Source: DASPSM01 sp036008465 (GTDB taxonomy: Bacteria; Planctomycetota; Planctomycetia; Planctomycetales; Planctomycetaceae). From it: a stretch of DNA of 64,000 nucleotides. A model generated the notes under the pieces. That model had not been told where the DNA came from, did no database searches, and worked only from the letters and a program-made list of their open reading frames with translations. Shown one piece after another: positions 1 to 8,296 of this stretch. The DNA is taken from assembly GCA_036008465.1 (NCBI GenBank), contig DASYNP010000107.1, positions 34,279 through 98,278 of the forward strand, read 5' to 3'. The position numbers and the translations under genes were made by a program. The stretch's first letter is position 1, and each line of letters begins with the position of its first letter.

Positions 1-442
1 CCAGCATGGCCGGCACTTCGCCCCCGTTGGCGACGAAATCGCCGACGGAGACTTCCAGCGGCGCCAGGCCAGTCCGGATCCGTTCGTCGAACCCTTCGTA
101 GCGCCCGCATAAGAGGAGCAACCGCTCGTGCGAGGACAGCTCGGTCACCAATTGATGGTCGAGCCGGCGACCGTGCGGGGACAGCATCACGAGCCGGCCG
201 GGAGTGGGTCCGTCTGCCTGCACCGCCGCCACGCAGTCAAACACCGGCTGGCAGCAGATCAACATCCCCGGGCCGCCGCCGAACGGCCGATCGTCAACCT
301 TTTGATGCTTGTCCGCGGTGTAATCGCGGATATTCCACAGCCTCACGTCGACCAGTCCGCGTTCGATCGCCAGCTTCAGCAAGCTCTGCTGAAGGTAGCC
401 GTCGAAGATGCCGGGGAAGAGAGTAAGGACGTCGAAACGCAT
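1..442 (-). CDS. trmD: tRNA (guanine37-N1)-methyltransferase TrmD (partial, runs off left edge)
   Basis: SPOUT-fold enzyme that uses S-adenosylmethionine to methylate G37 next to the anticodon of many tRNAs, which prevents frameshifting. The first 147 codons are visible. The start MRFDVLTLFPGIF is typical of the family. RPFGGGPGM (residues 52-60), LLCGRYEGFDER (110-121) and VGDFVANGGE (133-142) match the active-site and trefoil-knot region. The C-terminal helical domain lies outside the window. It is the last gene of an ffh-rpsP-trmD run on the minus strand, separated from rpsP by a hairpin repeat of about 150 bases. Identification is firm; only the end is missing. Confidence 0.96.
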   Translation of the reverse strand, partial: MRFDVLTLFPGIFDGYLQQSLLKLAIERGLVDVRLWNIRDYTADKHQKVDDRPFGGGPGMLICCQPVFDCVAAVQADGPTPGRLVMLSPHGRRLDHQLVTELSSHERLLLLCGRYEGFDERIRTGLAPLEVSVGDFVANGGEVPAML

Positions 443-458
443 GGCTGGTGCAAAATGG

Positions 459-606
459 CGAATGACGAAGCACGAATGACTGGCGAAGTCCGAATGACGA
501 AGCTCGAATGACGAAGGAATGACCTAATGACTGAAGCACGAATGCAAGATGCTTTCCTTCGGGCTCAGGGCTTCGTGCTTCTTTCGTCATTCGTGCTTCG
601 TCATTT
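459..606. repeat. Inverted repeat of the AATGACGAAG family between rpsP and trmD
   Basis: The spacer is almost wholly built from AATGACGAAG / CTTCGTCATT words. Bases 461-480 are an exact 20-base reverse complement of 586-605, and an inner pair (533-542 with 572-581) makes a second 10-base stem. Related copies lie at 1041-1150, around the four-helix-bundle gene at 40.7-41.1 kb, and more weakly at 61866-61945. The short open frames inside it are translations of the repeat and are not annotated as genes. Confidence 0.85.
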
Positions 607-624
607 GCATTTGTACTTTGTTGG

Positions 625-978
625 CTACTCGGCGGTGCTCTCGGCCGGGGCTTCGGCCGCGGCCTCGGTCTGTTTCGGCGGGCGAGCCTTGGGCGCAGCC
701 ATCGGTGGGGGCGCGGCAGCTTCGCCGAAGCGGTTGGTGCGGACCTTCTTGATCAAGGCGGCGACGTTCACGCTCGGTTGGGCTCCGACGCCCAGCCAAT
801 AATCGACCCGCTCCATGTTGATCTTCACGCGGTCCTTCTTGATGCGGACCATCGGATCGTAAAAACCAACTTCCTCGATCGCTTTTCCGTCGCGGGGCGA
901 ACGCGAATCCATCACGCAGATCCGAAAGAACGGGCGATGCTTGCGGCCCAGCCGCTTCATCCGAATTTTTACGGCCAC
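625..978 (-). CDS. rpsP: 30S ribosomal protein S16
   Basis: Small-subunit ribosomal protein that binds 16S rRNA early in 30S assembly. The 117-residue product begins MAVKIRMKRLGRKHRPFFRI, the family's hallmark, and continues with a D-SRSPRDGKAIEEVGFYDP stretch seen in most S16 proteins. The core is about 85 residues; the remaining 30 form an Ala/Pro/Glu-rich tail that is probably disordered. It sits between ffh and trmD in the order common in bacteria (ffh, rpsP, trmD), although the rimM gene often found between rpsP and trmD is not here. Confidence 0.97.
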   Translation of the reverse strand: MAVKIRMKRLGRKHRPFFRICVMDSRSPRDGKAIEEVGFYDPMVRIKKDRVKINMERVDYWLGVGAQPSVNVAALIKKVRTNRFGEAAAPPPMAAPKARPPKQTEAAAEAPAESTAE

Positions 979-1040
979 TCAAAAACTCCTCGCAGGATTG
1001 TTAGTGACTTCAGTTTACAAGATTGTTTGTAAAGGTCGAA

Positions 1041-1150
1041 GCACCAATGACGAAAGAAGCAGGAAGCCCTAAGCACGAAGGAAACCGACTCGCTTCGTGC
1101 TTAGGTCATTTGGTCATTCCTTCGTCATTCGGATTTCGTCATTCGTGCTT
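1041..1150. repeat. AATGACGAAG-family repeat between ffh and rpsP
   Basis: Second copy of the family found at 459-606. A 12-base perfect stem (1069-1080 with 1093-1104, arm sequence CTAAGCACGAAG) has a 12-base loop, and further CTTCGTCATTC words follow up to the ffh stop codon at 1152. As RNA in the minus-strand transcript it would fold between ffh and rpsP. There is no U-run, so it is more likely an attenuating or stabilising hairpin than an intrinsic terminator. Confidence 0.8.
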
Positions 1151-1151
1151 C

Positions 1152-2630
1152 CTACCGGTTTCTTTTCCGCGCCTTTCGGGCGTCTTTGCGCTGCTTTTTC
1201 TTTTTTTCACGGGCCTTGGCCGAATCGATCGGCCCCCGCTTGCTGCGCTGCTTGTCGTTCGCGAACTGGGCGTTGGGGTCCATCATGCCCGCGTCGGCCA
1301 GCTCGCGAACCGCCCGCAGGCGGTCCTTTAACCCCATGCCGGCCATTTGCTGCATCATGCCCGCCATGCCCTGGAACTGTTTAATGAGCTGATGCACGTC
1401 CGAGGGCTCGGTGCCGCTGCCCCCCGCGATGCGATTGCGGCGGCTGCGGTCGATTTTGTCGGGGTTGCGGCGTTCGTCGGGCGTCATCGAGTTGATCATC
1501 GCCTCGATGCGGTTGATCTCCTGTTCGGGATCGACGTCGGGATTGGAGTCGAGCATTCCCCCCAAGCCCGGGATCATGCCCATGATCTGCTTCATCGGGC
1601 CCATTCGGCGGATCTGCTTGAACTGGTCGCGGAAGTCCTCGAGCGTGAACTTCCCCTTCCGCATCAGCTCCTGCTGACGCATCATCTCGTCAGCGTCGAA
1701 TTCCCGCTGGGCCTTCTCGAGCAAAGTCGCCAGGTCGCCGCCGCCCAAAATGCGGCTCGCCATGCGGTCGGGGTGGAACTCTTCGAGACGGTCAAGCTGC
1801 TCGCCGACACCGATGTATTTAATCGGCACGCCGGTGACCGCCTTGACGCTGAGGGCCGCCCCGCCGCGGGTGTCACCGTCGAGCTTGGTGAGGATCACGC
1901 CGTCGAGCTCGAGCGCGTCATTGAACGCCTTGGCGCTGCGGACGGCGTCCTGGCCGGTCATCGCGTCGCAGACGAGCAGCGCCTGATCGGGGCCCACCTT
2001 GCTGTCGATCAGTTCGAGTTCCCGCATCAGCTCGTCGTCGACATGCAGACGTCCGGCCGTGTCGAGGATGATCACCTTGACGTTGCCGCGCTTCTTTGCG
2101 TCCGCGACCGCATTGCGGCAAACCTGTAGTGGGCTGCTCTTGGCCGGGTCCTCGCTATAGACCGGCACGCCGACCTGTTCGCCGATGATCTTGAGCTGCT
2201 CGATGGCGGCGGGCCGCTGGAGGTCGGCCGCGACAAGCATCGGCTGCACGCCCTGCTCGCGAAGCATTTTGGCCAGCTTGCCGCAGGTGGTGGTTTTGCC
2301 GCTTCCCTGCAGGCCGCACATCATCAAGATCGAGATGCCATCGCGCTTGATCTGCAGCGAGTGGTCGACCGGTCCCATCAGGTTGACGAGTTCCTGATAG
2401 ACGATGCCGACGATCTGCTCGCTCGGGCGCAGCGACTTCAGTACCTGCTCGCCGACGGCCTGTTTGGTGACATTGTCGATGAAGTCGCGCGCGACCTCAT
2501 AGTTGACGTCGGCCTCGAGCAGGGCCTGGCGGACCTGGTGCAGCCCTTCGCGGATATTCGCTTCGGTGAGCCGCCCCCGATCGATGAGCGAGAGCGCCCC
2601 GCGAATACTGTCTGTAATCGCCTCAAACAT
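1152..2630 (-). CDS. ffh: Signal recognition particle protein Ffh (SRP54)
   Basis: SRP GTPase that binds signal sequences of nascent membrane proteins together with 4.5S RNA and delivers ribosomes to FtsY. The order is N domain (about 1-85), G domain with P-loop GLQGSGKT (106-113), DTAGR (190-194) and TKLDG (248-252), then a Met-rich M domain (about 325-440) with MGPMKQIMGMIPGLG and many MxxM pairs that hold signal peptides and SRP RNA. Length 492 is slightly above the usual 450 because of a basic Lys/Arg-rich tail. It is first in the ffh-rpsP-trmD run, with a good promoter at 2703-2731. Confidence 0.98.
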   Translation of the reverse strand: MFEAITDSIRGALSLIDRGRLTEANIREGLHQVRQALLEADVNYEVARDFIDNVTKQAVGEQVLKSLRPSEQIVGIVYQELVNLMGPVDHSLQIKRDGISILMMCGLQGSGKTTTCGKLAKMLREQGVQPMLVAADLQRPAAIEQLKIIGEQVGVPVYSEDPAKSSPLQVCRNAVADAKKRGNVKVIILDTAGRLHVDDELMRELELIDSKVGPDQALLVCDAMTGQDAVRSAKAFNDALELDGVILTKLDGDTRGGAALSVKAVTGVPIKYIGVGEQLDRLEEFHPDRMASRILGGGDLATLLEKAQREFDADEMMRQQELMRKGKFTLEDFRDQFKQIRRMGPMKQIMGMIPGLGGMLDSNPDVDPEQEINRIEAMINSMTPDERRNPDKIDRSRRNRIAGGSGTEPSDVHQLIKQFQGMAGMMQQMAGMGLKDRLRAVRELADAGMMDPNAQFANDKQRSKRGPIDSAKAREKKKKQRKDARKARKRNR

Positions 2631-2702
2631 CGCCCGTCACCGTCCGCCAAAGCCCGTTTGCCGCGCGCACCCACTTCGCCGTACCGGCCGCGCGAACCAC
2701 AC

Positions 2703-2731
2703 ATTTTAGGGGTGTAACGCGGCGTTGACAA
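2703..2731 (-). promoter_or_regulatory. Probable sigma70-type promoter of ffh-rpsP-trmD
   Basis: Read on the minus strand, -35 TTGTCA (2726-2731) and -10 TAAAAT (2703-2708) are separated by exactly 17 bases. The predicted start, near 2696, leaves a leader of about 65 bases before ffh. It is the best promoter-like match in this intergenic region on that strand. Predicted from sequence only. Confidence 0.6.
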
Positions 2732-3171
2732 CGTAATCGGGTGTGTTGCTGACTTACGACAATAGAAATGTCCAGCGTTAACGCAATAGATTGAAATGTC
2801 CGGTTCAAATGGCTGCTTTGGCCAGGGAGAATCGGATCACGAGAGGCGAGATTTATGTCGGTGCTGGGGCCGGTGCTGTCCGGGCAGCAAACGCAGAGCC
2901 TGATCGCGGCAAGGGACTGGAATAGGCGGCTGGACTGTGGCTATGCTGCAGACAATTTGTTGTGTGTCGCACTTTGACGCAGTTGCGTCGTTGCTTCAGC
3001 CTGGGTCCTCTTTGCTGCAGTCGGGCCATCTCGTCTGCCGCGTGCACCCCGAAGTGGCCGGGGACCAGGGCGAGGCTTCTGTGCGTGGCACTGCAATTTC
3101 GCTCGCTCCTGACAGTGAACGTGGCAGCCTGAACGGCGACGCGGCCTTCGCCAAGTTCGCAGGAGAGGTCG
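2732..3171. other. Intergenic region between divergent ffh and kinase gene; possible mobile-element scar
   Basis: About 440 bases without a convincing gene. Two copies of GAAATGTCC lie 28 bases apart (2765-2773 and 2793-2801) around the palindrome GCGTTAACGC (2775-2784). This arrangement resembles the end of an insertion element, but no transposase or matching second end is present. The rest (2802-3171) holds only short frames without ribosome-binding sites. A GGAGAG at about 3162 serves the kinase start. Confidence 0.35.
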
Positions 3172-5442
3172 ATGCAGGCTCATTGCCCGAGGTGTCTAAG
3201 CCCGGTGGAAATCCCGCCGGACGGGAACGGCCCGCGCTGCCGCTGTGCGGGATGCGGACTGACGATCGCCTTCCAGCAGGAACTAACGGCCGAGGTCGCT
3301 GAGGTCGAATCCGAGCCGGGCCGCCCGCCCTCCAAAGAGCTACTCAATATCGGGCGTTTTCGGATCGTCCGGCGAATCGGGCGCGGCGGTTTTGGAACAG
3401 TCTACGAAGCCTACGACCCGGAACTTGACCGGATGGTGGCGCTGAAGGTGCCGCGGCAGGACCTGCCCGAATCGGCGAGGGAATTCCAGCGATTCACCCG
3501 CGAAGCGCGAAACGCGTCGCAGCTGCACCATCCGAGGATCGTGCCGATCTTTGACCTCTGCAAAGTCGACGGCCGCACCTGCATCATCAGCGAGCTGGTT
3601 CGGGGATCGTCGCTCGACAAGTTGATCGCTCAGCGACGGTTTTCCTTTCACGAGTCGGCCCAACTCGTCGCGGCTGTAGCCGAGGGACTCGAGTATGCCC
3701 ACCAGCGCAACGTGGTTCATCGCGACATCAAGCCATCGAACATCATGATCGACCACGCTGCCGGGCCGCGAATCTTGGATTTTGGCCTGGCGTTGCGGCC
3801 CGAGTGCGACGTCACGTTGACGATGGAAGGGCAAGTGCTCGGCACGCCCGCGTACATGAGCCCCGAACAGGCCGCCGGAAAATCGCATGCACTTGATCGC
3901 CGCAGCGATATCTACAGTCTGGGGATCGTGCTATTCGAGCTTTTGACAGGCGAGCGACCGTTTGGGGGCAACATCCAAATGTTGATGCAGCGGGTGATGA
4001 ACGAGGAACCCCGCAATCCCCGCAGTTTCAACAACTATGTCCCGGCTGACTTGGAGACGATCTGCCTCAAAGCCATCGAGAAGGAGCCGTCCCGCCGCTA
4101 CCAGACGGCGCAGGAGCTTGCCGATGATTTGCACCGCTGGCTCCGGTTGGAGCCGATCTACGCTCGCAGGATTGGGCGGCACGAGCGGATTTGGCGCTGG
4201 TGCCGGCGTAAGCCGTGGCAGGCCGCCGCGATCCTCCTGGCTTTGTCCATTCCGATCGGGCTGGCCGTTGGAACGACGTACCATGCCTGGACGATCGCCG
4301 CCGCGCGCGATCGCGCCGAGCATAATCTGCAGGCCGCGCGGCGTGCCGTCGCCGAATACGCGACGATCAGCGATAACACGCTGCTTGATGAGCCCGGCGC
4401 GCAGCCGTTGCGGGCTCAACTGATCTCGACGGCGATGAACTACTACCAAGAGTTCCTCGCTCAGAATCAAGACAGTCCGGCGCTCGCGGCCGAGGTGGCG
4501 GCCACTCATTTTCGCCTTTGGCAATTGCACCTGGTCACTGGGGAACCGGACGAGGCCCAGGCCGATCTGGATCAGGGCCTGGCCGCGTTGGAACAGTTGC
4601 GGAGTCAGGGCGCCGGCCTGGAGGACCTCGCTCCCTTCAAGGCCGGGCTGTTCCGCTTCCCGCACTACGTGCACCGCAAGCGGCATGCCCCTTCAAATCC
4701 CCACCGACGCCCTGACGCGCTCGCGCGGTGCGTCGCGATTTGGGAGGAATTGGCGCTGAACTACCCGGATGTTGCCGGCTTTCAGAACGACCTTGCTGGC
4801 TTCTACTACTTCATGTCCGGCGACGAAATGCGCAATCACGATATGGAGAACTCTTTCCGCTCGATTGGCCGATCCATCGAGATCACCAAGCGCCTGGTGG
4901 AGCGACACCCCGAGACGGCCCTCTACAAGCGCGAGCTTTCGCAGTTTTGTATCGAATGCGGCTTCAGGTATGAAATCAAGCAAGACTTTGCGCACGAGCG
5001 CGAGTGGCTGGAGCAGGCCGCGGCGGTCGATCCGACGAATCCTGAGCCACACGCGTGGATGGCGTGGGTACTCGTGAATCGTCGCGATGCGAAGGCTGGC
5101 GAGCGCGCGCAGGCCGTCGACATGGCCCACAAGGCCGTCGAGATGTCTCCGCGAAACGCGAATTTTTGGAACACGCAGGGGGCGGCCCAGTACCGGGCGG
5201 GGGATTTTCGATCTGCCGTCGATTCGCTCGAGAAGTCGATGATGTTCCGCGCCGGCGGCGACGGCTTCGATTGGTATTACGGCGCCATGGCGTGCTGGCG
5301 GCTAGGCCAGAAATCGCGGGCGGAGGAATTCTATCGAAGGGCCGAGACTTGGAAACACAAGGAGCGCGTCACGCCGGCCGAGTTGACAGGGATCGACCAA
5401 GAGGCCAAAACATTGCTCGAAGCGACGGCAAAGACCCCCTAA
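3172..5442 (+). CDS. Membrane Ser/Thr protein kinase with N-terminal zinc ribbon and TPR-like C-terminus
   Basis: Hanks-type kinase of planctomycete architecture. A zinc ribbon (Cys 5, 8, 25, 28 region) is followed by a kinase domain (about 62-330) with Gly loop GRGGFGTVY (70-78), ATP-binding Lys92, catalytic HRDIKPSN (183-190), DFG (203-205) and activation-segment GTPAYMSPEQ. All catalytic residues are present, so it should be active. One hydrophobic segment near 353-375 anchors it, and the last 380 residues are helical and TPR-like (for example NPEPHAWMAWVLVNRRDAKAGE), placing a likely protein-binding sensor outside the cytoplasm. Substrate unknown. The GGAGAG upstream supports this start. 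The next gene follows after 69 bases and may be cotranscribed. Confidence 0.92.
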   Translation: MQAHCPRCLSPVEIPPDGNGPRCRCAGCGLTIAFQQELTAEVAEVESEPGRPPSKELLNIGRFRIVRRIGRGGFGTVYEAYDPELDRMVALKVPRQDLPESAREFQRFTREARNASQLHHPRIVPIFDLCKVDGRTCIISELVRGSSLDKLIAQRRFSFHESAQLVAAVAEGLEYAHQRNVVHRDIKPSNIMIDHAAGPRILDFGLALRPECDVTLTMEGQVLGTPAYMSPEQAAGKSHALDRRSDIYSLGIVLFELLTGERPFGGNIQMLMQRVMNEEPRNPRSFNNYVPADLETICLKAIEKEPSRRYQTAQELADDLHRWLRLEPIYARRIGRHERIWRWCRRKPWQAAAILLALSIPIGLAVGTTYHAWTIAAARDRAEHNLQAARRAVAEYATISDNTLLDEPGAQPLRAQLISTAMNYYQEFLAQNQDSPALAAEVAATHFRLWQLHLVTGEPDEAQADLDQGLAALEQLRSQGAGLEDLAPFKAGLFRFPHYVHRKRHAPSNPHRRPDALARCVAIWEELALNYPDVAGFQNDLAGFYYFMSGDEMRNHDMENSFRSIGRSIEITKRLVERHPETALYKRELSQFCIECGFRYEIKQDFAHEREWLEQAAAVDPTNPEPHAWMAWVLVNRRDAKAGERAQAVDMAHKAVEMSPRNANFWNTQGAAQYRAGDFRSAVDSLEKSMMFRAGGDGFDWYYGAMACWRLGQKSRAEEFYRRAETWKHKERVTPAELTGIDQEAKTLLEATAKTP

Positions 5443-5511
5443 CTTGTTTAGAGTGAAACTCGCCTTGCAGAGACTCAGAACCCAAGTCCAACAACACTGA
5501 AAGGGCCTGCC

Positions 5512-5769
5512 ATGGCAAAAAAGAAGAAAAAGAAAAAGAAGGACTACGGGAAGATCAACCCCCATAACAAAAAAACCGTCACAATTATCGTCCCGGACGA
5601 GTTCATCAACAAAGGGTACAGCCCAGAAGCGCTGCACGGAATCGGCCGCCTGGTCTATAACGCAACGTCCAACTACATGGTTGACGACGTAGCGATCGTG
5701 GCGGCCAGCGACGCTCCTGACAAAGACATCAAGGTCGCAGGTTGGCAGAAGGCCGGCGCCGATCCATGA
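5512..5769 (+). CDS. Small Lys-rich protein, candidate partner or precursor of the adjacent radical SAM maturase
   Basis: An 85-residue protein of no recognised family. It begins with Met-Ala and eight lysines, then a polar segment (DYGKINPHNKK), a hydrophobic strand-like stretch (TVTIIVPDEF), and ends KVAGWQKAGADP. It has no cysteine, one tryptophan and four tyrosines. A good ribosome-binding site (GAAAGGG) precedes the ATG. Its stop overlaps the start of the radical SAM gene by 4 bases (ATGA at 5766-5769), so the two are almost certainly made together. A small protein in this position is typical of ribosomally made peptides modified by SPASM enzymes, but a substrate role here is inferred only from position. 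Confidence 0.75.
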   Translation: MAKKKKKKKKDYGKINPHNKKTVTIIVPDEFINKGYSPEALHGIGRLVYNATSNYMVDDVAIVAASDAPDKDIKVAGWQKAGADP

Positions 5770-7187
5770 GCCCGGTGGCCACGACGATCACGCCGCTTCG
5801 TGTTCTGGGCGCGCCGCCGCGGTATGAGGTCCTTCGGCCGATTTGCGAGCGCCGCCTGACTGGCGACCGCGTGCTCTTGCTCAACCCACAGAGTGGCACG
5901 TGGGTGATCGTGAGGGCCGAGGCCGCGGAGGCGATGCGCGCCTTCCTCGATGCCTGCGGGGCGAGCGGTTTCGAGGACGAGACGCTCGCGCAATCTCCGC
6001 TGTTTGCGCGGCTACGGAAATGCGGCCTGATTCGGGAGCGGGTGTCAGGAGGAGCTTGCCGGGGAGGGTGCGGCAGCGGACTGGGGTCGTTGAACACGCT
6101 GATCCTCAAGCTGGTCGGCTTTTGCGACCTGGCCTGCGAGTACTGCTACGACTATCACGCCGAGATGTATTCGCGCCGCATGTCGGACGAGGTCGCGCGG
6201 CGGGCGATCGAGGATGCGTTGCACCGCAGCGGACCCGTGCTGCGGATCTTGTTCCACGGCGGCGAGCCCCTCTTGGCGATCGATCAGATCCGTGCGCTCG
6301 TTCCCTTCGCGCTCGAGGCGGCACGGGAGGCGGGGCGCGAGGTGCAGTTCTCGGTGCAGACCAATGGCCGCCATTTTTCGCCCCAGACCGTCGATTTCCT
6401 CTTCGAGCACCGGTTCCTGATCGGCGTGTCTTTGGACGGCCCTGCCGAGGTCAATGATCGGCATCGTGTCGATCACCTCGGGCGCGGGCGCTTCGAGGAG
6501 ATCGTCGCGGCGCTGCGAGCGGATTCGCGGCTGTTGGCCAAGGTCGGAGTCCTCACGACGGTGACCCGCACCAATGCCGCTCGGTTGCTCGAGACAGCCC
6601 GCATGATGCGCGACCTGGGCATCAGAAGTTGGGATGCGACGCTGTTTCAGCCGCTGGGAAGAGCGGCTGGCGCTGCGGAGCGATTTGCTCCGCCCACCAA
6701 TGTCGTCATCGAATCGTACCTCGCGCTGTTCGACGCCGTCGAATCGGGCGAGTTCGAGCAGATGGCCGTCCACCCCGTCCTTCGCTATCTGAGGAATGTG
6801 TTGTCGACCGAGCGGCGGAGCATGTGCCTCCGCGATGCGTGCGGCGCGGCCCGAGATCTGGTTTCCATCAGCGTCGACGGAGCGATCCAGTCCTGCGACT
6901 GCATTGGCGACCCGGCGCTCACCTTGGGGCGGATGGATCGCGAGGGGATCGCCGAGGCTCTCGACAGCTCAGTGGCCGCTTCGATCCGCGGCCGATCGAC
7001 TGCCACGCTGAGCCCCTGCCACGACTGTGACTGGCGGAGCTTCTGCGGGGGAACGTGCCTGGCCCGATCGGGACTCAAGAAAGTCGACGAAGTGGAGTGT
7101 CAGATCTCGCTGGCGCTCTTCCCCGATATTTTCCGACGTCTCGCGAATTCGGATCGCTTGGAGCGCTATGCACAGCTGTTTGCATAG
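5766..7187 (+). CDS. Radical SAM/SPASM-domain peptide maturase
   Basis: The 473-residue enzyme has a radical SAM core with CDLACEYC (Cys 120, 124, 127) for the 4Fe-4S cluster that cleaves S-adenosylmethionine, followed by ILFHGGEPLL and GVSLDGPAEVNDRHR, which are typical of anaerobic sulfatase-maturase-like and RiPP peptide-modifying enzymes. The C-terminal region carries a SPASM-type cysteine set (MCLRDACG, SCDCIG, CHDCDWRSFCGGTC, ECQ) expected to hold auxiliary clusters. The first 100 residues precede the core and could bind a leader peptide. I chose the ATG at 5766, which overlaps the stop of the 85-residue gene, over an in-frame ATG 24 bases upstream. No sulfatase lies nearby, so a peptide substrate is favoured. 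Confidence 0.9.
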   Translation: MSPVATTITPLRVLGAPPRYEVLRPICERRLTGDRVLLLNPQSGTWVIVRAEAAEAMRAFLDACGASGFEDETLAQSPLFARLRKCGLIRERVSGGACRGGCGSGLGSLNTLILKLVGFCDLACEYCYDYHAEMYSRRMSDEVARRAIEDALHRSGPVLRILFHGGEPLLAIDQIRALVPFALEAAREAGREVQFSVQTNGRHFSPQTVDFLFEHRFLIGVSLDGPAEVNDRHRVDHLGRGRFEEIVAALRADSRLLAKVGVLTTVTRTNAARLLETARMMRDLGIRSWDATLFQPLGRAAGAAERFAPPTNVVIESYLALFDAVESGEFEQMAVHPVLRYLRNVLSTERRSMCLRDACGAARDLVSISVDGAIQSCDCIGDPALTLGRMDREGIAEALDSSVAASIRGRSTATLSPCHDCDWRSFCGGTCLARSGLKKVDEVECQISLALFPDIFRRLANSDRLERYAQLFA

Positions 7188-7274
7188 CTGGCGAGGAATC
7201 GCGGGGCTGACGGCCGGTCCGGTCGGCACACGATTTGCGTATGATTACGCACAGCGGAAATTCGGAGCGGTGTC

Positions 7275-7796
7275 TTGGTCCCCAATCGCCAGAAGCAGCG
7301 GGTCTCGTTCGCGGAGCAGAATGTCGAGGCGATTGCCCGGATGGAGCACGCGCTCGACGCCCAGCGAACCTTCGGGGAGCGGGTGGCGGACGGGTTCGCG
7401 GCCGCTGTGGGTAGCTGGCCCTTCATTATTGCGCAAACCGCTCTTCTGACCGCCTGGGTCATCGCCAATGTCTGTTGGCTCGTGTACCGGTGGGACCCGT
7501 ATCCGTTCATCTTGCTGAATCTGGTCTTATCGTTTCAGGCCGCCTACGCCAGCCCGATCATCATGATGAGCCAGAACCGGCAATCAAAAATTGCCGACCG
7601 CAGGAACCAGCTCGACCTGCAAATCAACCTGCTGGCCGAGCAAGAGAGCACCGAGACCTTAAGGCTGCTGCGAAAGCTGTGCGAACACGTCGGCGTGGAG
7701 CTCAAGCCGCACGCGCGGGGCCTCGAGACCGACACGCGTCCCGAAGAGGTCGTGGGCCTGCTCGAAAAGGCCGTGAAGCGCCCGCCCCAGAACTGA
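7275..7796 (+). CDS. DUF1003 family membrane protein
   Basis: A 173-residue protein with two hydrophobic segments (about 48-68 and 75-95), GSWPFIIAQTALLTAWVIAN and PFILLNLVLSFQAAYASPII, in the pattern RxADxxAxxxGSWxFI...PxILLNLxLSxxAAxxAPxIMMSQNRQ that marks DUF1003. The conserved MMSQNRQ-x-DR motif follows the second segment, then a cytoplasmic coiled tail. Molecular function of the family is unknown. The start taken is TTG at 7275 with GGAGCGG just upstream; a later start at the ATG of MEHALDAQ would also leave the domain intact. Confidence 0.85.
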   Translation: MVPNRQKQRVSFAEQNVEAIARMEHALDAQRTFGERVADGFAAAVGSWPFIIAQTALLTAWVIANVCWLVYRWDPYPFILLNLVLSFQAAYASPIIMMSQNRQSKIADRRNQLDLQINLLAEQESTETLRLLRKLCEHVGVELKPHARGLETDTRPEEVVGLLEKAVKRPPQN

Positions 7797-7841
7797 GGAG
7801 CGGCGCACGCGACCGGCTGCTCGGCTTGGGAGGCCGTTGCG

Positions 7842-8192
7842 TTGAAACACATTAGGACCGGTGACAAGCGCGGGGCCTTCAACGTATTAGAGTCGACGCA
7901 TCTCGCCCAGGTCGCAAAAATGACCCTCCGGCCGGGAGCCGCGAGCGACTCGCACCCTAGCAACGAGCACCCGAAATCCGAGCAATGGCTGTTCGTGGTA
8001 TCGGGCACCGGCGAGGCCATCGTTCATGACCGCTCTGGGAAGTCGCATCGCACCAAGCTGCAGCCCAATTCGCTTCTGGTGATCGAGCGCGATGAGTTGC
8101 ATCAGATCAAAAACACGGGCCGCCGCCAGCTGGCAACGATCAATATTTATGTGCCTCCGGCCTATGACCGGGAGGGCGAGGCCAAGAAATAG
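7842..8192 (+). CDS. Small cupin-domain protein
   Basis: A single-domain cupin of 116 residues. The metal-binding motif is recognisable: HPSNEHPKSEQWLFVVSGTGE corresponds to cupin motif 1 and ERDELHQIKNTG to motif 2, with His residues in both. Such proteins are sugar isomerases, dioxygenases or ligand sensors; nothing here decides which. It begins at TTG (7842), 8 bases after GGGAGG, and follows the DUF1003 gene by 45 bases. Confidence 0.82.
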   Translation: MKHIRTGDKRGAFNVLESTHLAQVAKMTLRPGAASDSHPSNEHPKSEQWLFVVSGTGEAIVHDRSGKSHRTKLQPNSLLVIERDELHQIKNTGRRQLATINIYVPPAYDREGEAKK

Positions 8193-8296
8193 GCAGATCG
8201 AAGCCGCGCACATCGATCGGAACAGGTTGCAGCCCCCGGCGCCAGTCGCTATTCTTGTCCGTTTCTCCAAAAACTCGGGACTTTGAGGCGGATCCG

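Noticed and set aside
527..802. Short frames inside the AATGACGAAG repeats near rpsP and at 1023-1331
   Set aside because: They are produced by the repeat words themselves and overlap rpsP or ffh antisense.
2937..3302. A 121-codon plus-strand frame before the kinase
   Set aside because: It runs into the kinase in another frame, has no ribosome-binding site and no recognisable motif.
5766..7187. Anaerobic sulfatase-maturating enzyme
   Set aside because: The motifs are similar, but no sulfatase gene is in the window and the gene is coupled to a small protein instead; not excluded, but less likely.
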